This document shows positions 1 to 13,140 of a DNA stretch of 64,000 bases, in pieces. The position numbers were made by a program, and so were the translations under genes. Below the pieces are notes generated by a model. The model had not been told where the DNA came from. It did no database searches and saw nothing but the letters and a program-made list of their open reading frames with translations. The stretch lies in assembly GCA_018857735.1 (NCBI GenBank), contig JABMCL010003107.1:186001-250000 (forward strand), given 5' to 3'. The DNA is from Alviniconcha marisindica (taxonomy: Eukaryota > Mollusca > Gastropoda > Provannidae). The stretch's first letter is position 1. The number at the start of each line of letters is the position of its first letter.

Positions 1-1
1 C

Positions 2-160
2 TCTCTTGGCTTGGTGAAGATTAGGGATTTCTACTACTGGCAACGAACCCTCAGTGACATCTTAGTCCGAACATTCCAGTCTGTCGTCTTTTTGGCAAAT
101 GCCAAGATATTTGTCTTCAGTGAGCGATCTCAGCTCTGTCAGTTAGAGTCAAGTCAGTGA
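2..160 (+). CDS. Possible end of an unidentified ORF entering from the left edge
   Basis: Frame 2 is open from the window edge to TGA at 158-160, 52 codons containing RDFYYWQRTLSDILV and VFLANAKIFVF. I do not recognise a family. An open run of this length is not rare by chance, and no splice acceptor can be judged because the start is cut. The next 500 bp are AT-rich non-coding sequence, as in a 3' UTR, but the AATAAA near 787 lies inside a repeat. Confidence 0.15.
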   Translation, partial: SLGLVKIRDFYYWQRTLSDILVRTFQSVVFLANAKIFVFSERSQLCQLESSQ

Positions 161-3100
161 ACCATCAACGAGATTCACGTGATTCTGTATTTACACGTCC
201 CCAGTCCAGCAATTTACACACCACTAGCAAGTTTGCCTTCTTGTACTTTTCCACAGTTAAAGCTCAGACCCAAAAGAAATGCAGCTTACATTCATGTGAT
301 GAATGCGTTTCATCACAACCTCACTGTCATGATCCAGGTGAAATTTTTCACAAATGAAAATGTTAGGTTGGCTGGTTGCAGTAAAAACCATGCTGTGATT
401 GTCTAGGACATTGCAATATAGCCACTTTGAAATTGTGCTTGATGGTAAACTTTGATCCAGTTTACATAGGCTTACCAGTTTTGGTGACTTATTGCCAGTT
501 ATTACCAAAAGTAAAAGCAAAACTTTATAGCCATACCTCCACTTGTGTCAGAAGTATGTTGGCCTAAGTTGATCAGCAAAATGGGTAGAGATTTGATCAC
601 TCTCTTCAAGTGTGTAAACTAAATTTAGTTGTATCAAAACACTGTAAATGTTACAAAAATCTAAAACAAGAATGACTGCTAGCATTCTAAAAAAATATCA
701 TCATTTTTCACCATTTAACTGTTGTGTCATTTTGTAGTTTGACAAAGGGGATTACCTTGAAATTTTGCAGATTCTGTTTTTGTCCTAATAAATACTGTTC
801 TTTTGAACCTTTTATGTGTTTGGACCTTGTCAATGTTACAGAAAAGATGGACACAATTCCCTAAGAGAGAGAGAGAGAGAAATCTATTTCATGTAAAATG
901 ATTCTCACTTGTTTGTTGCTTAAAAAGTGCAAGATGTACTGGAACTGTGCACATGCATCCTGTCTAAATAAAATGCATTCATTTTTGCCTCACATGTATT
1001 TTGAGCTTTTGTCTTGTCCATTAATTTTTTTCAAATGATTGTTAAAGGGGACCCACAGAGAAGAAGCATCACTCTCTATATAATAATAGTAATCAAATAT
1101 TTATAAAACACAAACCACTGACACAAAAAATAAGAGCTTGTTGCACTGTACAAAATTCAGATATAAATGACTTTTATGTTGAGACACCTCAAGCAGAAAA
1201 TGCAATAACAATGACTACAGTTAGTACAAGCAATTCTAATCACAAGAAGCTAAACAGAGAAGATCTACATTACATACACATGTATGTGCACACATAACAG
1301 CACATCAGTCAACTGAAGTAATCTTAAGAACAAGTTGGGGGGAGAGTGGGGACAAAAAAAGTTTTCCCCTACAGCCTTTGTGCAACTTCTACAATTTTGA
1401 AGAGAGAAAAATCAGGATTCTTTTTTCCTACAGCCCCTACAGCTATAACAAGGCATGCACATTTGTTTTTCCTACAGCTTTAATAACATTGCAGAATGTT
1501 TTTTTCCTTTGGGCGAGGCAGCCAGCCTGTTCTGTGTGAGCAGTCAGTTTGGGATATGCTTAAGGTTGTAGAGAACCTTTTAAGGCAGATTTACCCAAGC
1601 TTAAGGGGGGGAGAAAGAGAGAGAGAGAGATAAGGATAAAATTCTTTATTTACAAGGGTAATAGATATTGATAAGCATGTATGCTTTTTTACATCCAGCC
1701 CTTGCCCAAACAAGAGAGAGAGAGAAAAAAATAACTTTTGTTTAAAGCAGTGAAGCCTTTAATTTTTTTGTATTTACTAAGATCTCAGCTTGAATTGGCA
1801 TAATAATAAGAGCACAAACAGCCTAAAGCCCGTCTCTTTTGGTGGGTTCAAGCTGTATTGTCCTTGAACAACTCTGTTCAATGTCTGTGATGTGCATGCC
1901 CCTATATGGACAAGATTTTGTGCTTTCTAAACACTTTTATTATTATTATTATAATGTTCAACCCCAAACTCCAAGCATTGGTTTGTGATATCATTTCTCC
2001 AACCACTGCCATAATTGGTTACACCACAGGTCTCTGGAAACTGTCAGTTCAAGGACAGTCTTTGGTTGGTGTTCAAATGGCAGTAAGTTTGTAACAGACT
2101 GTTGCTTATGCCAGAAGACCAAAATTGTTTGAATCTAGATGGAACTCATTTTACACAAAGGGTGGATGTGCCTCATGTTTATACGCTTTGATGCTACTGC
2201 TTTCACAGTCTCGTTAGAACCCAAACCTTTCAGAGGGTGCTGATAATGTCAGTGGACAGCTGCACAGAGATAAAGAGTGCCCCTTCAGTGGCATAACCAA
2301 TTGGAGGATGGTGCTGAAAAGAAAGGCTTGGAGTGTGGTTCAACCCAGTGAGATGCTTCTTTGAGACAGTACAAAATAATTGTGTGCTGTGTATCACAGT
2401 TTACAAAAAGAACAAACAAAAAGGAATGAGATTAAAGTTAAACTTATCCTGTATTTGTATGGGTAAACAAGCTTCCAGGACTTCACAGCAAAGAACATTA
2501 TAGACAGACAGGCAACATTTAATTCCAGACCTTTCTTAGTTCCTCACTCAAGTACTGAACAACACAAGAACTCTTTTTTTGTGTGTGTCTGCACCACCAC
2601 CAATTGAAACCAACTCAGTGGTGACCAAGTGAAGGCCCCCCACACTTGAGGACTTCAAGCAACGGATTGCCACCCAAAGCACCCTCTGATTTGCACTTGA
2701 CCTTCAGTCACATTTATACCTAAAGTTCGGTCCAGCGACATAACACATCAAGATCAAGACCAAGATGTTTTTTTTATTCCTTTTCCAAACTTTTAGACTA
2801 ACTGGTAACAAATCTTGAATTAATGAAGGTTTGTATGATTCATTTCAAATTTCACTGGCATTCAGTTTCACATGTACATGAACATACACAGTGCGTTTCA
2901 ACATACAAAGAACATACACAGTGTATTTGGCAAACTCCAGCAAAACATCTGCAAAATGCCAAAAGTATACTGACTTTCTCTGTAGCTGGAGAAGAACATT
3001 ATTCAGCCTAATTCAAGATCAATGAGCTGGTATACCAGATTGCTTTCATAAAAGCAGTTCCAAAATTAATTGCAAGTTTAATAGTTGTCACAGTTCTCTG

Positions 3101-3949
3101 TGATGTACCATGGAAACTGTATTTTCCCCCAATATCTTTGCAGATGTCTTCAAAACTGAAGAATGCAATATAATGAATAGCTGGTGGAGCTCTCTGTAGC
3201 CAGTGTAGAACTGAAAGAAAGTCAAAACTGCCATGTAAACAGCATCCTTTATAAGAAATGCAATAATTTTTGCCTCAAACTGTCTGATGCTGCTGTAGCC
3301 TTGAAATATGTTCAAGGTCACAGAAGATGTGAAATGGTATTTTGAACAAGTAAACTGAATGAGTAGTATCATCATGCAAAGTTTGACAGTTAACTGAGTG
3401 TTTGTGAGAAAAGGACAAGTTTATGAACTTCTTGCCTTGGCCTTGGTCTGACAGCCAGCCAAACTGGTATCATTACACAGATGATATACTTTTCATAGGT
3501 CAAAAAATAACTAAACCACAAAAAGCAAGGGGGCAGGGGCTTTGCCTCTCAAAGTCAAACACTTAAATTGTTTTTAAATTAATAGAAAATGCAATAAACA
3601 ACTGTTCTTTCATTCACATAAAACCTTTTATGTTGCATATTAAACCCAACACACAAATGTGAGTGAAAAAGGGCAACTTTTTAAAGTGCCAGAAAATAAA
3701 CAGTGCAACAACTGATGGTCCTGCTTTGTTTATAATCTGCATACATTTCCATGCTCTTGCCATTGCACTTGACCTTGGTGGGAGTTCCCAAATTCATGTT
3801 AACAGCTGCACATATATATCCACATGTTATTCAATTGTACATGTCGTACCTCAATATTCATGTATCATTGTAGAAAGCTTGCCTAAACACTGGGCATTTA
3901 GACAAACATTTGTGACAAAAATTTATGCATGTAAAAAATAAAATAAAAT
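161..3949. other. Non-coding, mostly unassigned sequence
   Basis: No gene can be supported. The stretch holds short GA runs (about 866-881, 1614-1630, 1713-1724), and half of the MITE family described at 4008-4330 recurs at about 657-825. An ORF at 3088-3375 (minus) contains a FQGYSSIRQF-like string that recurs weakly at 27990-28040, which suggests a repeat relic rather than a host gene. Confidence 0.5.
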
Positions 3950-4007
3950 AAAATCTGAAACAAGAATGACTGATAGCATTCTAAAACAAGATCCAAACAC
4001 AAAAAAG

Positions 4008-4330
4008 TTCAAAAGAACACTATTTATTAGGACAAAACACAACCTGCAAATTTTGGGGGTAATCCTCCTTTATCAAGCTACAAAAGGACACTTAAACAAC
4101 AGTTAAACAGAGAAAAAACAATTAAAAAATTAGATGGAAAGCTAAACCACTTATCTGTTTTTGGTTGAGCTATGTTGTTTTCCTGTCCAGTGCTTGGAAG
4201 AATCTTTCCATCTCATTTTTCATTGTTTTTCACCATTGTTGTTTAAGTGTCTTTTTGTACCTTGATAAAGGAGATTACCCTGACAATTTGCAGTTTGTGT
4301 TTTCTCCTATAAATAGCAGTATTTTGTGTG
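4008..4330. mobile_element. MITE-like element with ~95 bp inverted repeats
   Basis: The left arm (from TTCAAAAGAACACTATTTAT, about 4008-4105) is repeated inverted and diverged at about 4240-4330 (TGTTTAAGTGTCTTTTTGTA, then GATAAAGGAGATTACC). Half-copies occur at about 657-825 and in the element at 54150-55560. There is no coding capacity. The arms contain TTTATTAGG/CCTAATAAA, so an apparent polyadenylation signal travels with the family. Confidence 0.6.
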
Positions 4331-4858
4331 TCCCTAAGCCTTACGGTTTCTGTGGATGTTAAGCACCATGTTTACTTACTTACTTACCTTTTTTGTGTTT
4401 GGATCTTTATGCATGTAGCTTCCTTTTTTCTTTTTTTTCTTTTTTTTTGTCATCAAAATACCAACATTTGACCCATCACTAGATCTCATTTTAGTTATAA
4501 ACACTCCCCAATGCCCTTCCCTATGCCAATTTAAACTCTTCTCGGGTGTGGGAGATGAGGGCCACAGCTGTGGATTTGTGCCAGACACAGCAGCCCACAC
4601 CAAGGGAACATTTTTGGATACCCATCCAGGGTGGGCCTGCCTCCCTTGCACTGTGCAAAGAAATAAGAAAACTGCATTAGCACAATATTCTGCTCTGCAC
4701 CACGAGATTCATGCTAGATGCACCACTTGAGTTTTTTAGAGACTAATGTAGGTCAACCTCCTTGTTCATTACCTGTCTCCTGAGCTAAACAAAATCAACA
4801 TTAAAACACATAGTCAGCTACAAGATAGAATGGGACTGAGCCAAATCCCAGCTATGAC

Positions 4859-4898
4859 CCCCCCCCCCCCCCCCCCACACACACACACCTCCCCCCCA
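4859..4898. repeat. Poly-C/(CA)n/poly-C tract
   Basis: A run of about 18 C is followed by (CA)6 and a further C-rich stretch, directly upstream of the RNase H relic. Confidence 0.9.
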
Positions 4899-4904
4899 CT
4901 TCAA

Positions 4905-5375
4905 GAGGTGACAGTCAGACCACACATGCCATCATCCTCACAGATTCAATGAACTTGCTACAAAAAATGAAAAGTGGAACAGAAGCCGAGACTGGAATGT
5001 GTTGATGGTTAACATCCACATTTGAAAACTCCTGTGGATGTACTGCCCTGGACATGCCAGAGTGAAGGGAAACAACCGAGCAGATAGACTGGCGGGCAAA
5101 GCAACCCTCACAAGTGGCTTGCTTCTTGAAAGCTCTGAAGTGTTGAGAAGCTTGAGACACAACCTGTGTGCACAAAGCCAAGGACATCACACCATGCTGC
5201 ACCTACATGTACACCTCCTGGTGGACAGAAAGAGGAAGTGCTCGACAATCTTCCTTATCAATCAGATAAAATTTTGGAACCATTTCAAAGGCAATGTTGG
5301 GGAAACTTCTGAGAGATGGGCTTTTCTAAGTGCATAGATACCATCTTGAACTGAACTGAACTGAACTGTGAATAC
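4905..5375 (+). pseudogene. LINE RNase H domain relic and 3' tail
   Basis: In shifting frames the plus strand reads TTHAIILTDSMNLLQKMK and YCPGHARVKGNNRADRLAG, which contain the two Asp-bearing motifs of an RNase H domain, then the family-typical RSEVLRSLRH. Frames break at about 5010-5040 and after 5180. The relic ends in a (TGAAC)n tail at about 5351-5368, as expected for a non-LTR 3' end. A second copy of the same family lies at 25860-26140 on the minus strand. Confidence 0.72.
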
Positions 5376-5380
5376 ATTCA

Positions 5381-5924
5381 TTTCACACAATAGCACAATA
5401 CTGTTTTCTATCCAGCAAATGAATTTGACTTTGTTTGCCTGTCTCCTTGTCTTTTCACAAGGCAGTGTTATAAAGAATTCCCTTTAAAGAATTCATTGCA
5501 CAACTACATATACTGTCTGTTAAAGCGTATTGTAATGCACACATCCCCTCCTTCCACTCAAATAATTAACTGGCATGGCAGAAAAGTACAAAAAAGAAAA
5601 GATTACTGCTAGGCACAGGACCAGCAAGGAGGGTGGAGCATTCTGGGACCTGCTTGTTACCACCCCATTCATTACCAAGGGAACTTCATCCAGAACCTCT
5701 TGGCAAACAGCAATATACCAATTACCAGTGGAATGTATTTTATCTGCTAAAGGGGTTGATAAAGTGAGAAAAAAGTCTGAAGAGGAAGAGAGAAAGCAAA
5801 CTGAAAGCTGAAAGTAGCAAACATGAGTAAGCTGTGTAGCTGCAGCTAGAGTGACCTGCCACTGATGCAGCACCATGTGACTCATTAATCTGGTTTATCA
5901 GCAGTGCTGTGGTATTGTGTACTA
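5381..5924. other. Unassigned sequence between the LINE tail and the DIRS-like relic
   Basis: A 78-codon plus ORF at 5575-5811 has no recognisable domain. A DIRS element would be expected to have a tyrosine recombinase downstream of RNase H, that is here, but I cannot see one. Confidence 0.45.
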
Positions 5925-7350
5925 AAAAGTACTAAATCAGCTGCTGGCAGCAGATTTGGACTGCTGTGCACATCATTTTGGCTGCACCTACATGAAAACT
6001 GGGGTGAATCGCCAGTTTGGAATTCCTGCAACACTGAAAGGCAACTTTAAATTGGATACCTGCAACCACTTGCTGCCTCACAAGTACCATGACTAATTTC
6101 TCCATGGAAGACTGCTTATTGCTAACTAACACTACAGCTTCTGAGCTTTGGCTCCCTATAAGTTACAGCACAACCACTGAGTTTTTCATCTTGGATCACC
6201 TGGTTTCTAACACCAGAAGCATGGGCATCAGCTCTAACAGTGTGATGTTTTATTTGGACCATCATGGAGGCCAGGTACCCAAAACCCAGAGAGTCTTGAA
6301 AACAACTGTAAAGACAATACTCTGGTTGTATATGTGGAACACGTCTGGGGCAAGGAACATCTCCAAAGGAAACATGCTGTTTCCATTGTAGGTACTCAGA
6401 AAGTTCAACCAGATGTGTAGGTCCTGTTTAACTTTTCCTGTAATATGTATGTGGTAATGTGGTTTACAAACATCAACTGTCAGGTCGATCAGGCGCCTCA
6501 AAAAGGATCTCCATGGCACCACAACAGGAATACTTGCACAGTTAAGAAGGCCAATGACCAATTGTAGCTTGTGTAACATAGTTTTACTGCCTTCTAGCGG
6601 GACAAAACTGACTCTGTGCATTTGTCCTGTTTCGCTTGTGGAAGATGAACTTCAAACAAGATTGAGTCATTCTCATACCCCATGAAGCTTACAACAGTGG
6701 AGGGGCCAACAGTTTTCTCCTTTGCAGTTGGTACAGTTATGTCAGCAAGAAATTTCCAAAATTTCCAAATGTCCAAAGAATTTTACAAGTTGCTTTGACA
6801 TTTCCCGGCTGATTGGGGGAAAATCATCCAGTATGTGTGTCTTATGTTGCATCCCATGTTTAGGTTGTCCACTAAATGGCTGTATTGACTGTCTTGAAGA
6901 TTTTGCACAAAGATGAACACTCCATGGGGAGGCACTTATCAAAATAGAACTGACTATTCCATTTGAAACAAGAGGCAGTAGTGCTCTGGGCAACGGGGGG
7001 CAATCCTAAACATTTCTTGATGTCCGTTTTGGCTGTATAATAACATACTCCCAATGTTTTGACCAACTGAATGGCATCTTCGATAGAGACATACGATACT
7101 GCACAGGAGGTGGATGAAATCATAGTTCACAGAGGTATGACACAGAAGTATGACAGATTGTGAATAATCCTGAATTCCCCTAAAGCTTTTTTGGGCACCC
7201 CTCCTACAGGTGACATTTGATATTTGGGGAAAGGTGGCTGCAAAAAGGGGTCTTCAATCCTACCCACTTGGAGTTCTTTTTCAATGTAATCCTGTACCTC
7301 TTGAGGACGTTCATCTAAGAATTTCAAATAATGGGCACATTTGCTCAATG
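5925..7350 (-). pseudogene. DIRS-like retrotransposon reverse transcriptase and RNase H (decayed)
   Basis: Read on the minus strand, pieces in shifting frames follow in order. At 7127-7348, EKELQVGRIEDPF, PPFPKYQMSPVGGVPKK and FRIIHNLSY are the start of a DIRS-type reverse transcriptase. At 6872-7123, YVSIEDAIQLVKTLG, YTAKTDIKK and FKWNSQFYFDKCLPM follow. At about 6820, HILDDF is the xxDD active-site motif. At 6594-6776, AKEKTVGPSTVVSFMGYE follows. At 6262-6621 there are LQLVIGLLNCA and RSFLRRLIDLTVDV of the RT/RNase H connection, and at 5932-6132, NKQSSMEKLVMVLVRQ of RNase H. Several frameshifts and stops make it non-functional. Copies of this class normally carry a tyrosine recombinase, which I do not see here. 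Confidence 0.75.
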
Positions 7351-7496
7351 GTGTACCAATGTAACTACCTTAAAACCTTTCTAAACCCCTGACATAAAAA
7401 TCCAGTACTCCATTGCATCAGTTTGCCAGTTTTAATTGGGCACACAACTTCTAGCTTCATTGACTGACAAAGTTGCTTTGTCCATTTAAATGAAAT

Positions 7497-8076
7497 CTAG
7501 GCAGGAAGCTGTACTGTGTTGTCCACTACTCTTCCCACCCAGGTGTGCCACCTTATTACCTGCAGTTTGTGACTATTTGCCACTGGCACCTGGCTGCCCA
7601 CTCCAGCAACAAAACTGTGCAGAATGGGGGAATCCACATGTGTAACATTTGTGCAACGATGAACATTTTTCAAAATGGCAGTGCCCAAATCTATGGTAGG
7701 CCTGACAAAAACCTTTTGGCACCACTGTCTGGCATGCATCAGATTTGTTGTGCTGCAACAATACTGGCCTTCCCCTATCCTTTGCTTCAAAAGATGTATG
7801 TGTCATTGTGCTTCTCCCCATCACATCTCCCCATTCAGAAGATGAAACTGCCCTTTATGAAAAAGGTTACATATATATACTACCTGGAAATGCTGTGACA
7901 AGGCTGGGGTGAGTTGGGTGTTCTCTGGGTGGCCTGTAACATAACATTGAAAGATGTTTCATGCATCTACCCATCTTGTAAATGGCAGCATTGTCCTTTT
8001 TGATTGTGGAGCCAGCACCAACTTTGGCTGGCCAGACTGTTGCTGCTGCAGTAAGACTGCAAAGTTGATAAATTCC
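7497..8076 (-). pseudogene. DIRS-like gag C-terminal part (decayed)
   Basis: The minus strand contains GFCQAYHRFGHCHFEKC and HKCYTCGFPHSAQFC at about 7610-7700, a Cys/His-rich knuckle region. Upstream, at about 7968-8070, EEFINFAVLLQQQQ and PFTRWVDA resemble the region before the zinc motif in DIRS gag proteins. The frame is interrupted. The SINE that starts at 8077 splits this gag from its upstream part beyond 9600. Confidence 0.6.
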
Positions 8077-8300
8077 TCCTTGTTGATCACTTTTTATATA
8101 GCGCTATTCTCCACTGTCGAGCAGACTTGCTGCACTCACATGTGATTCTACATGAGCAACTACCTTTTTATAGCATGTTTTTGAATATCCACCGAAGTGA
8201 TGTACTTATAGCACTGACATGACTGGTGCCACATGAAACTGCTATCTTGGCACATTCTATGTACACCATAGTGCATCCCACCCCATGCAAAGCCATATAT
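8077..8300 (-). mobile_element. tRNA-derived SINE, 3' part (split copy 1)
   Basis: This begins with TTTTTATATAGCGCTATTCTC on the plus strand, the 3' end of the SINE family seen complete at 18764-19222. It aligns through the CACCGAAGTG and GCCACATGAA blocks and stops at GCAAAGCCATATA, where a LINE is inserted. The rest of the same SINE resumes at about 9359. Confidence 0.85.
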
Positions 8301-9358
8301 AATAACAATAATAATGGAAATTTTTAAAGTGTCTACCCTGCGGCACAAAGCGCTGAACAAGCATACACACATAATGTACATCGAGATGGAAAATGTTATC
8401 AAAAAAAATATATATATAAAAATGTATATATCGACAAGTGTTCAAGCATAATTATGCAAAAGATGCACACACACACACGCGTGCACACACATACACACGC
8501 ACACACACACATGCACACACACACACTGTACAGACTGATGGGAGTGAAGGACAACGTGGTTTAACTGAAATATTCTGAGAAGAGAAATGTCTTGAGTTGA
8601 CTTTTGAAGGAAGAGAGAGAGCAGAGTGCCTGATGTCTTGGGGAAGATTGTTCCAGATGTGGGGGCCAAAGTGTGAGAAAGTGCGAAAGCCATGGGTTTT
8701 GCAGTTGAAACGGACTTTGAGCATGTGTGTGTCTGACAAGAGCGGAGAGAGCAGGAAGGACTGTAAAGGTGTGGCAGCTCAGAAAGATAAGAGGGAGTGG
8801 AACCTGTGATTGCATTGTAACACATGCAAGCAGTTTTGTAGTTTATCCATTCAGAAATTGGGAGCCAGTGGAGTTGCTGTAGGAGAGGTGTGCAGTTTTG
8901 ATGGTGCGGAGCTCTGAGAATGAGGCGTGCAGCAGTATTTTGGACTTACTGCATCAGTTGAATTACAGAGTTTGGAGTGCCCATGAGAAGAGAGTTGCAG
9001 TAGTCTAGTCTGGACAATACACAAGAAGTTACAAGTTGTTTTGCTGCATCTTCTGTGAGGTACCTACGGATGGAGCTGATGCGTTTTAGTTCATAGTAGG
9101 CTGTTTGACATGTTTTGATTACGTGTTGCTTCATTGTGAGGTTAGAGTCAAGGATAAATCCTAAGTTCCTGACTTTGTCTGAAAACAGAATTTCATGTGT
9201 ACTGACCATGATTGACGATGGTAAGCAGTGACACGAGGACAGAGAAGGTGTCGAGAAGAGAATGGCTTCAGTTTTATCTTCATTAAGTTTGAGTTGGTTG
9301 TTGCACATCCATGCTTTTATGTCATCTGTACATGATTGCAGGTCGTGTGTAAGGCTTT
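8301..9358 (-). mobile_element. 5'-truncated LINE inserted inside the SINE
   Basis: The minus strand encodes the C-terminal part of a CR1/L2/jockey-type reverse transcriptase. At 8946-9362 it has NNQLKLNEDKTEAILF, VRNLGFILDSNLTMKQHV and LSRLDYCNSLL. After a frameshift, at 8561-8825, it has SYLSELPHLYSPSCSLR and HIWNNLPQDIRHSA. A (CA)n-rich 3' UTR (8460-8525) and a 3' terminus rich in CCATTATTATT (about 8296-8316) follow. CATATA-type sequence flanks both ends, consistent with a target site duplication. At about 1.06 kb it is strongly 5'-truncated. Confidence 0.8.
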
Positions 9359-9598
9359 GCAATCATATATATAGGTGCATACCTGTTTAGCTGTAACCTG
9401 CCACCTGCACTTTTGGCAGAATGACCAGCATCTTTTACATGCTACTGTGATAGCAAGGGGGTGGAATAGATACTGAAATAAGAGTCAGCACAGAAAGTTG
9501 ACCCTGGAGACGAAAATTCCCCTGCCGCTCAAGCAGGGACTCAAACCCACAACCTTTCAATCACAAGCCCGGCGCTCTAACCACTGAGCTATCCCCAC
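9359..9598 (-). mobile_element. tRNA-derived SINE, 5' head (split copy 1)
   Basis: The rest of the SINE that begins at 8077, with the tRNA-like head on the minus strand. An A-box-like TAGCTCAGTGG lies at 9581-9591 and a B-box-like GGTTTGAGTCC at 9537-9547, the two internal RNA polymerase III promoter elements. It lies inside the DIRS-like gag region. Confidence 0.85.
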
Positions 9599-9649
9599 TC
9601 CTTCCATATTTTTTTTGGATGTACTTTGTCAGGTACATGCATGTCCACT

Positions 9650-10100
9650 GAGACTTTGGAGTTTGGGGGAAATGTACCTGTTAGTTATGCAACACCTGGT
9701 CGACTGCGACACTGGCAGCCACTTGAGGCCCTTGTTGGGCAGTCTGCCCTTCAAGTGCATCTAGATGCTGGATCACTCACTGTCTGGTTTGCTTGTTGGA
9801 TTTGAGCCAGCATCTTGATGAGCCCTGGGTCTGTTGCTGCCATTGCCATCATTGCCCCAAGGGGACTGATGGTTGCAGTACTGCTCCTTGAACGGTCAGG
9901 AAAAAAACACTGGGTTCCAGGCTGCCAAGTCATGAGCTGGATGGGCTCCATCAGCTGTCCTCAGTGTGGAGCTTGTCCTGGGCCACCCCCCGGATGCTGG
10001 GCGATTTTGGGCACTTCAGGCTGCAGATGATGCGAGGAGCTGGTTATGCTGTCTGGTGTGGTGCAGACAGGAGGCATCCTGATGAAAGATAAACAGGCAA
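9650..10100 (-). pseudogene. DIRS-like gag N-terminal part (decayed)
   Basis: The minus strand has an open stretch at 9751-9951 rich in Ala, Met and Gln (AMMAMAATDPGLIKMLAQIQ), as in the N-terminal part of DIRS-like gag proteins. Position is the main argument: it lies upstream of the gag knuckle relic once the SINE and LINE are removed. Confidence 0.35.
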
Positions 10101-10199
10101 GCAGCCAGCAGCCATTGCAGTCAGTGAGCCCTATGGTTATGGTTGGGAACATAATTACCCTCATGGGTCTCCTGCAAGCAGCTGTAATCATTAAAAACA

Positions 10200-10470
10200 C
10201 ACACTTGGCATGACCCCCCCCCCCCCCCATCTACCTGATGGAACACCCACCCACATGGTGCCACATCCCAACTATCTGATGGGAACACATTTGGTACACA
10301 TCCCATCTACCTGGGAACACATCCCATCTACCTGATGGGAAACACACACTTGGCACCCCACCCCATCCGGATACATGATGGGAAATACACACATACACAT
10401 ATGGTATCTCATGTGGAAAACACAATCTTGGCACCACATCCCATCTACATGATAGGAAGGCACACCACTA
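10200..10470. repeat. Degenerate minisatellite (CATCTACCTGATGGGAACAC type)
   Basis: About seven imperfect copies of a 25-45 bp unit built on CCCATCTACCTGATGGGAA with CA-rich spacers, opening with a run of about 19 C at 10208-10226. It sits between the SGNH-like ORF and the gag relic. Confidence 0.8.
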
Positions 10471-10559
10471 GAACCTTACCTCCTTCTGGTGTGAAGAAAA
10501 GCAAAAACAAAAAACAGCAATGAATTGGCTCATACTCTCATGTGCAACTAAGTGGCAAA

Positions 10560-11150
10560 GAAGCCTGTCTCACAGTTATGTTCTCCTGATGCTGATGTGA
10601 CTGAATCACCACTGAAGGCAGTGATTTGTACAGCTTGTAGCTGCCTGTGTCAATAAGCTGTACTGCATTGCAAAACAGTTGGTTAAGATTGTGGTCATGT
10701 GCCTCATTTTCTGCTTTGAAGCTGGTGGTCATGCGGCAGAAACATCATGTATGGTAATTTGGCAGTTTGTTCTTTGAGACAGGCATTGATCTGCAGGGCT
10801 TGAGCATCGTCTCTGGCATTGTCTAAATGCTGCATGGGTAAATGCAACTGCAGCTGCATCACAGCACTAAAGGGGATGTGCCAGGCATAGGGGAAATAGG
10901 AAGTTGTGGCCACTATCTTGCTTGCTATCTCTTCGATGCTGCATTCTGACACCTTGAGGCAGCCTTGTGTGCCAGTCATGAAAATCAACCATCTAATTAA
11001 GGCTGTTCATGCCTCAAACAAATCTCGGATGTCCCCGACACCTTGAAGTTCAATGCCATATTGTATGACATGTGACTGACTATCAGTATCATACTTGTGT
11101 ATTAATTCACTGTGTCTCTGGACATGTGAATGGCTGACCACCAACACAGC
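10560..11150 (-). pseudogene. SGNH/GDSL-hydrolase-like ORF of the DIRS-like element (decayed)
   Basis: Minus-strand pieces resemble an SGNH hydrolase fold. At 11007-11150, AVLVVSHSHVQRHSELIH is a block I-like strand with a GxSH/GDSH-type nucleophile motif. In the same frame at 10704-10988 are ASKIVATTSYFPYAWHIPF, QALQINACLKEQTAKLP and MMFLPH. After a frameshift, at about 10580-10670, AVQLIDTGSYKLYKSL sits where block V (DGxHL) is expected, with the Asp lost. Two breaks make it inactive. It lies directly upstream of the gag/RT relics on the same strand. Accessory SGNH-like domains next to retroelement ORFs are known in invertebrates, but the assignment here is pattern recognition. Confidence 0.5.
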
Positions 11151-11198
11151 TTGGCAGTGTTTCAACATGTCAGTCGACCGATTCATAACCAGACACAC

Positions 11199-13139
<1,941 letters not shown>

Positions 13140-13140
<1 letters not shown>

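Noticed and set aside
787..792. AATAAA as the polyadenylation signal of a gene ending at 160
   Set aside because: The motif lies in a MITE half-copy (657-825), so it is not evidence for a host gene end.
3088..3375. 95-codon minus ORF as a host exon
   Set aside because: No domain is recognised, and a similar FQGYSxIxQ string near 28000 suggests a repeat relic.
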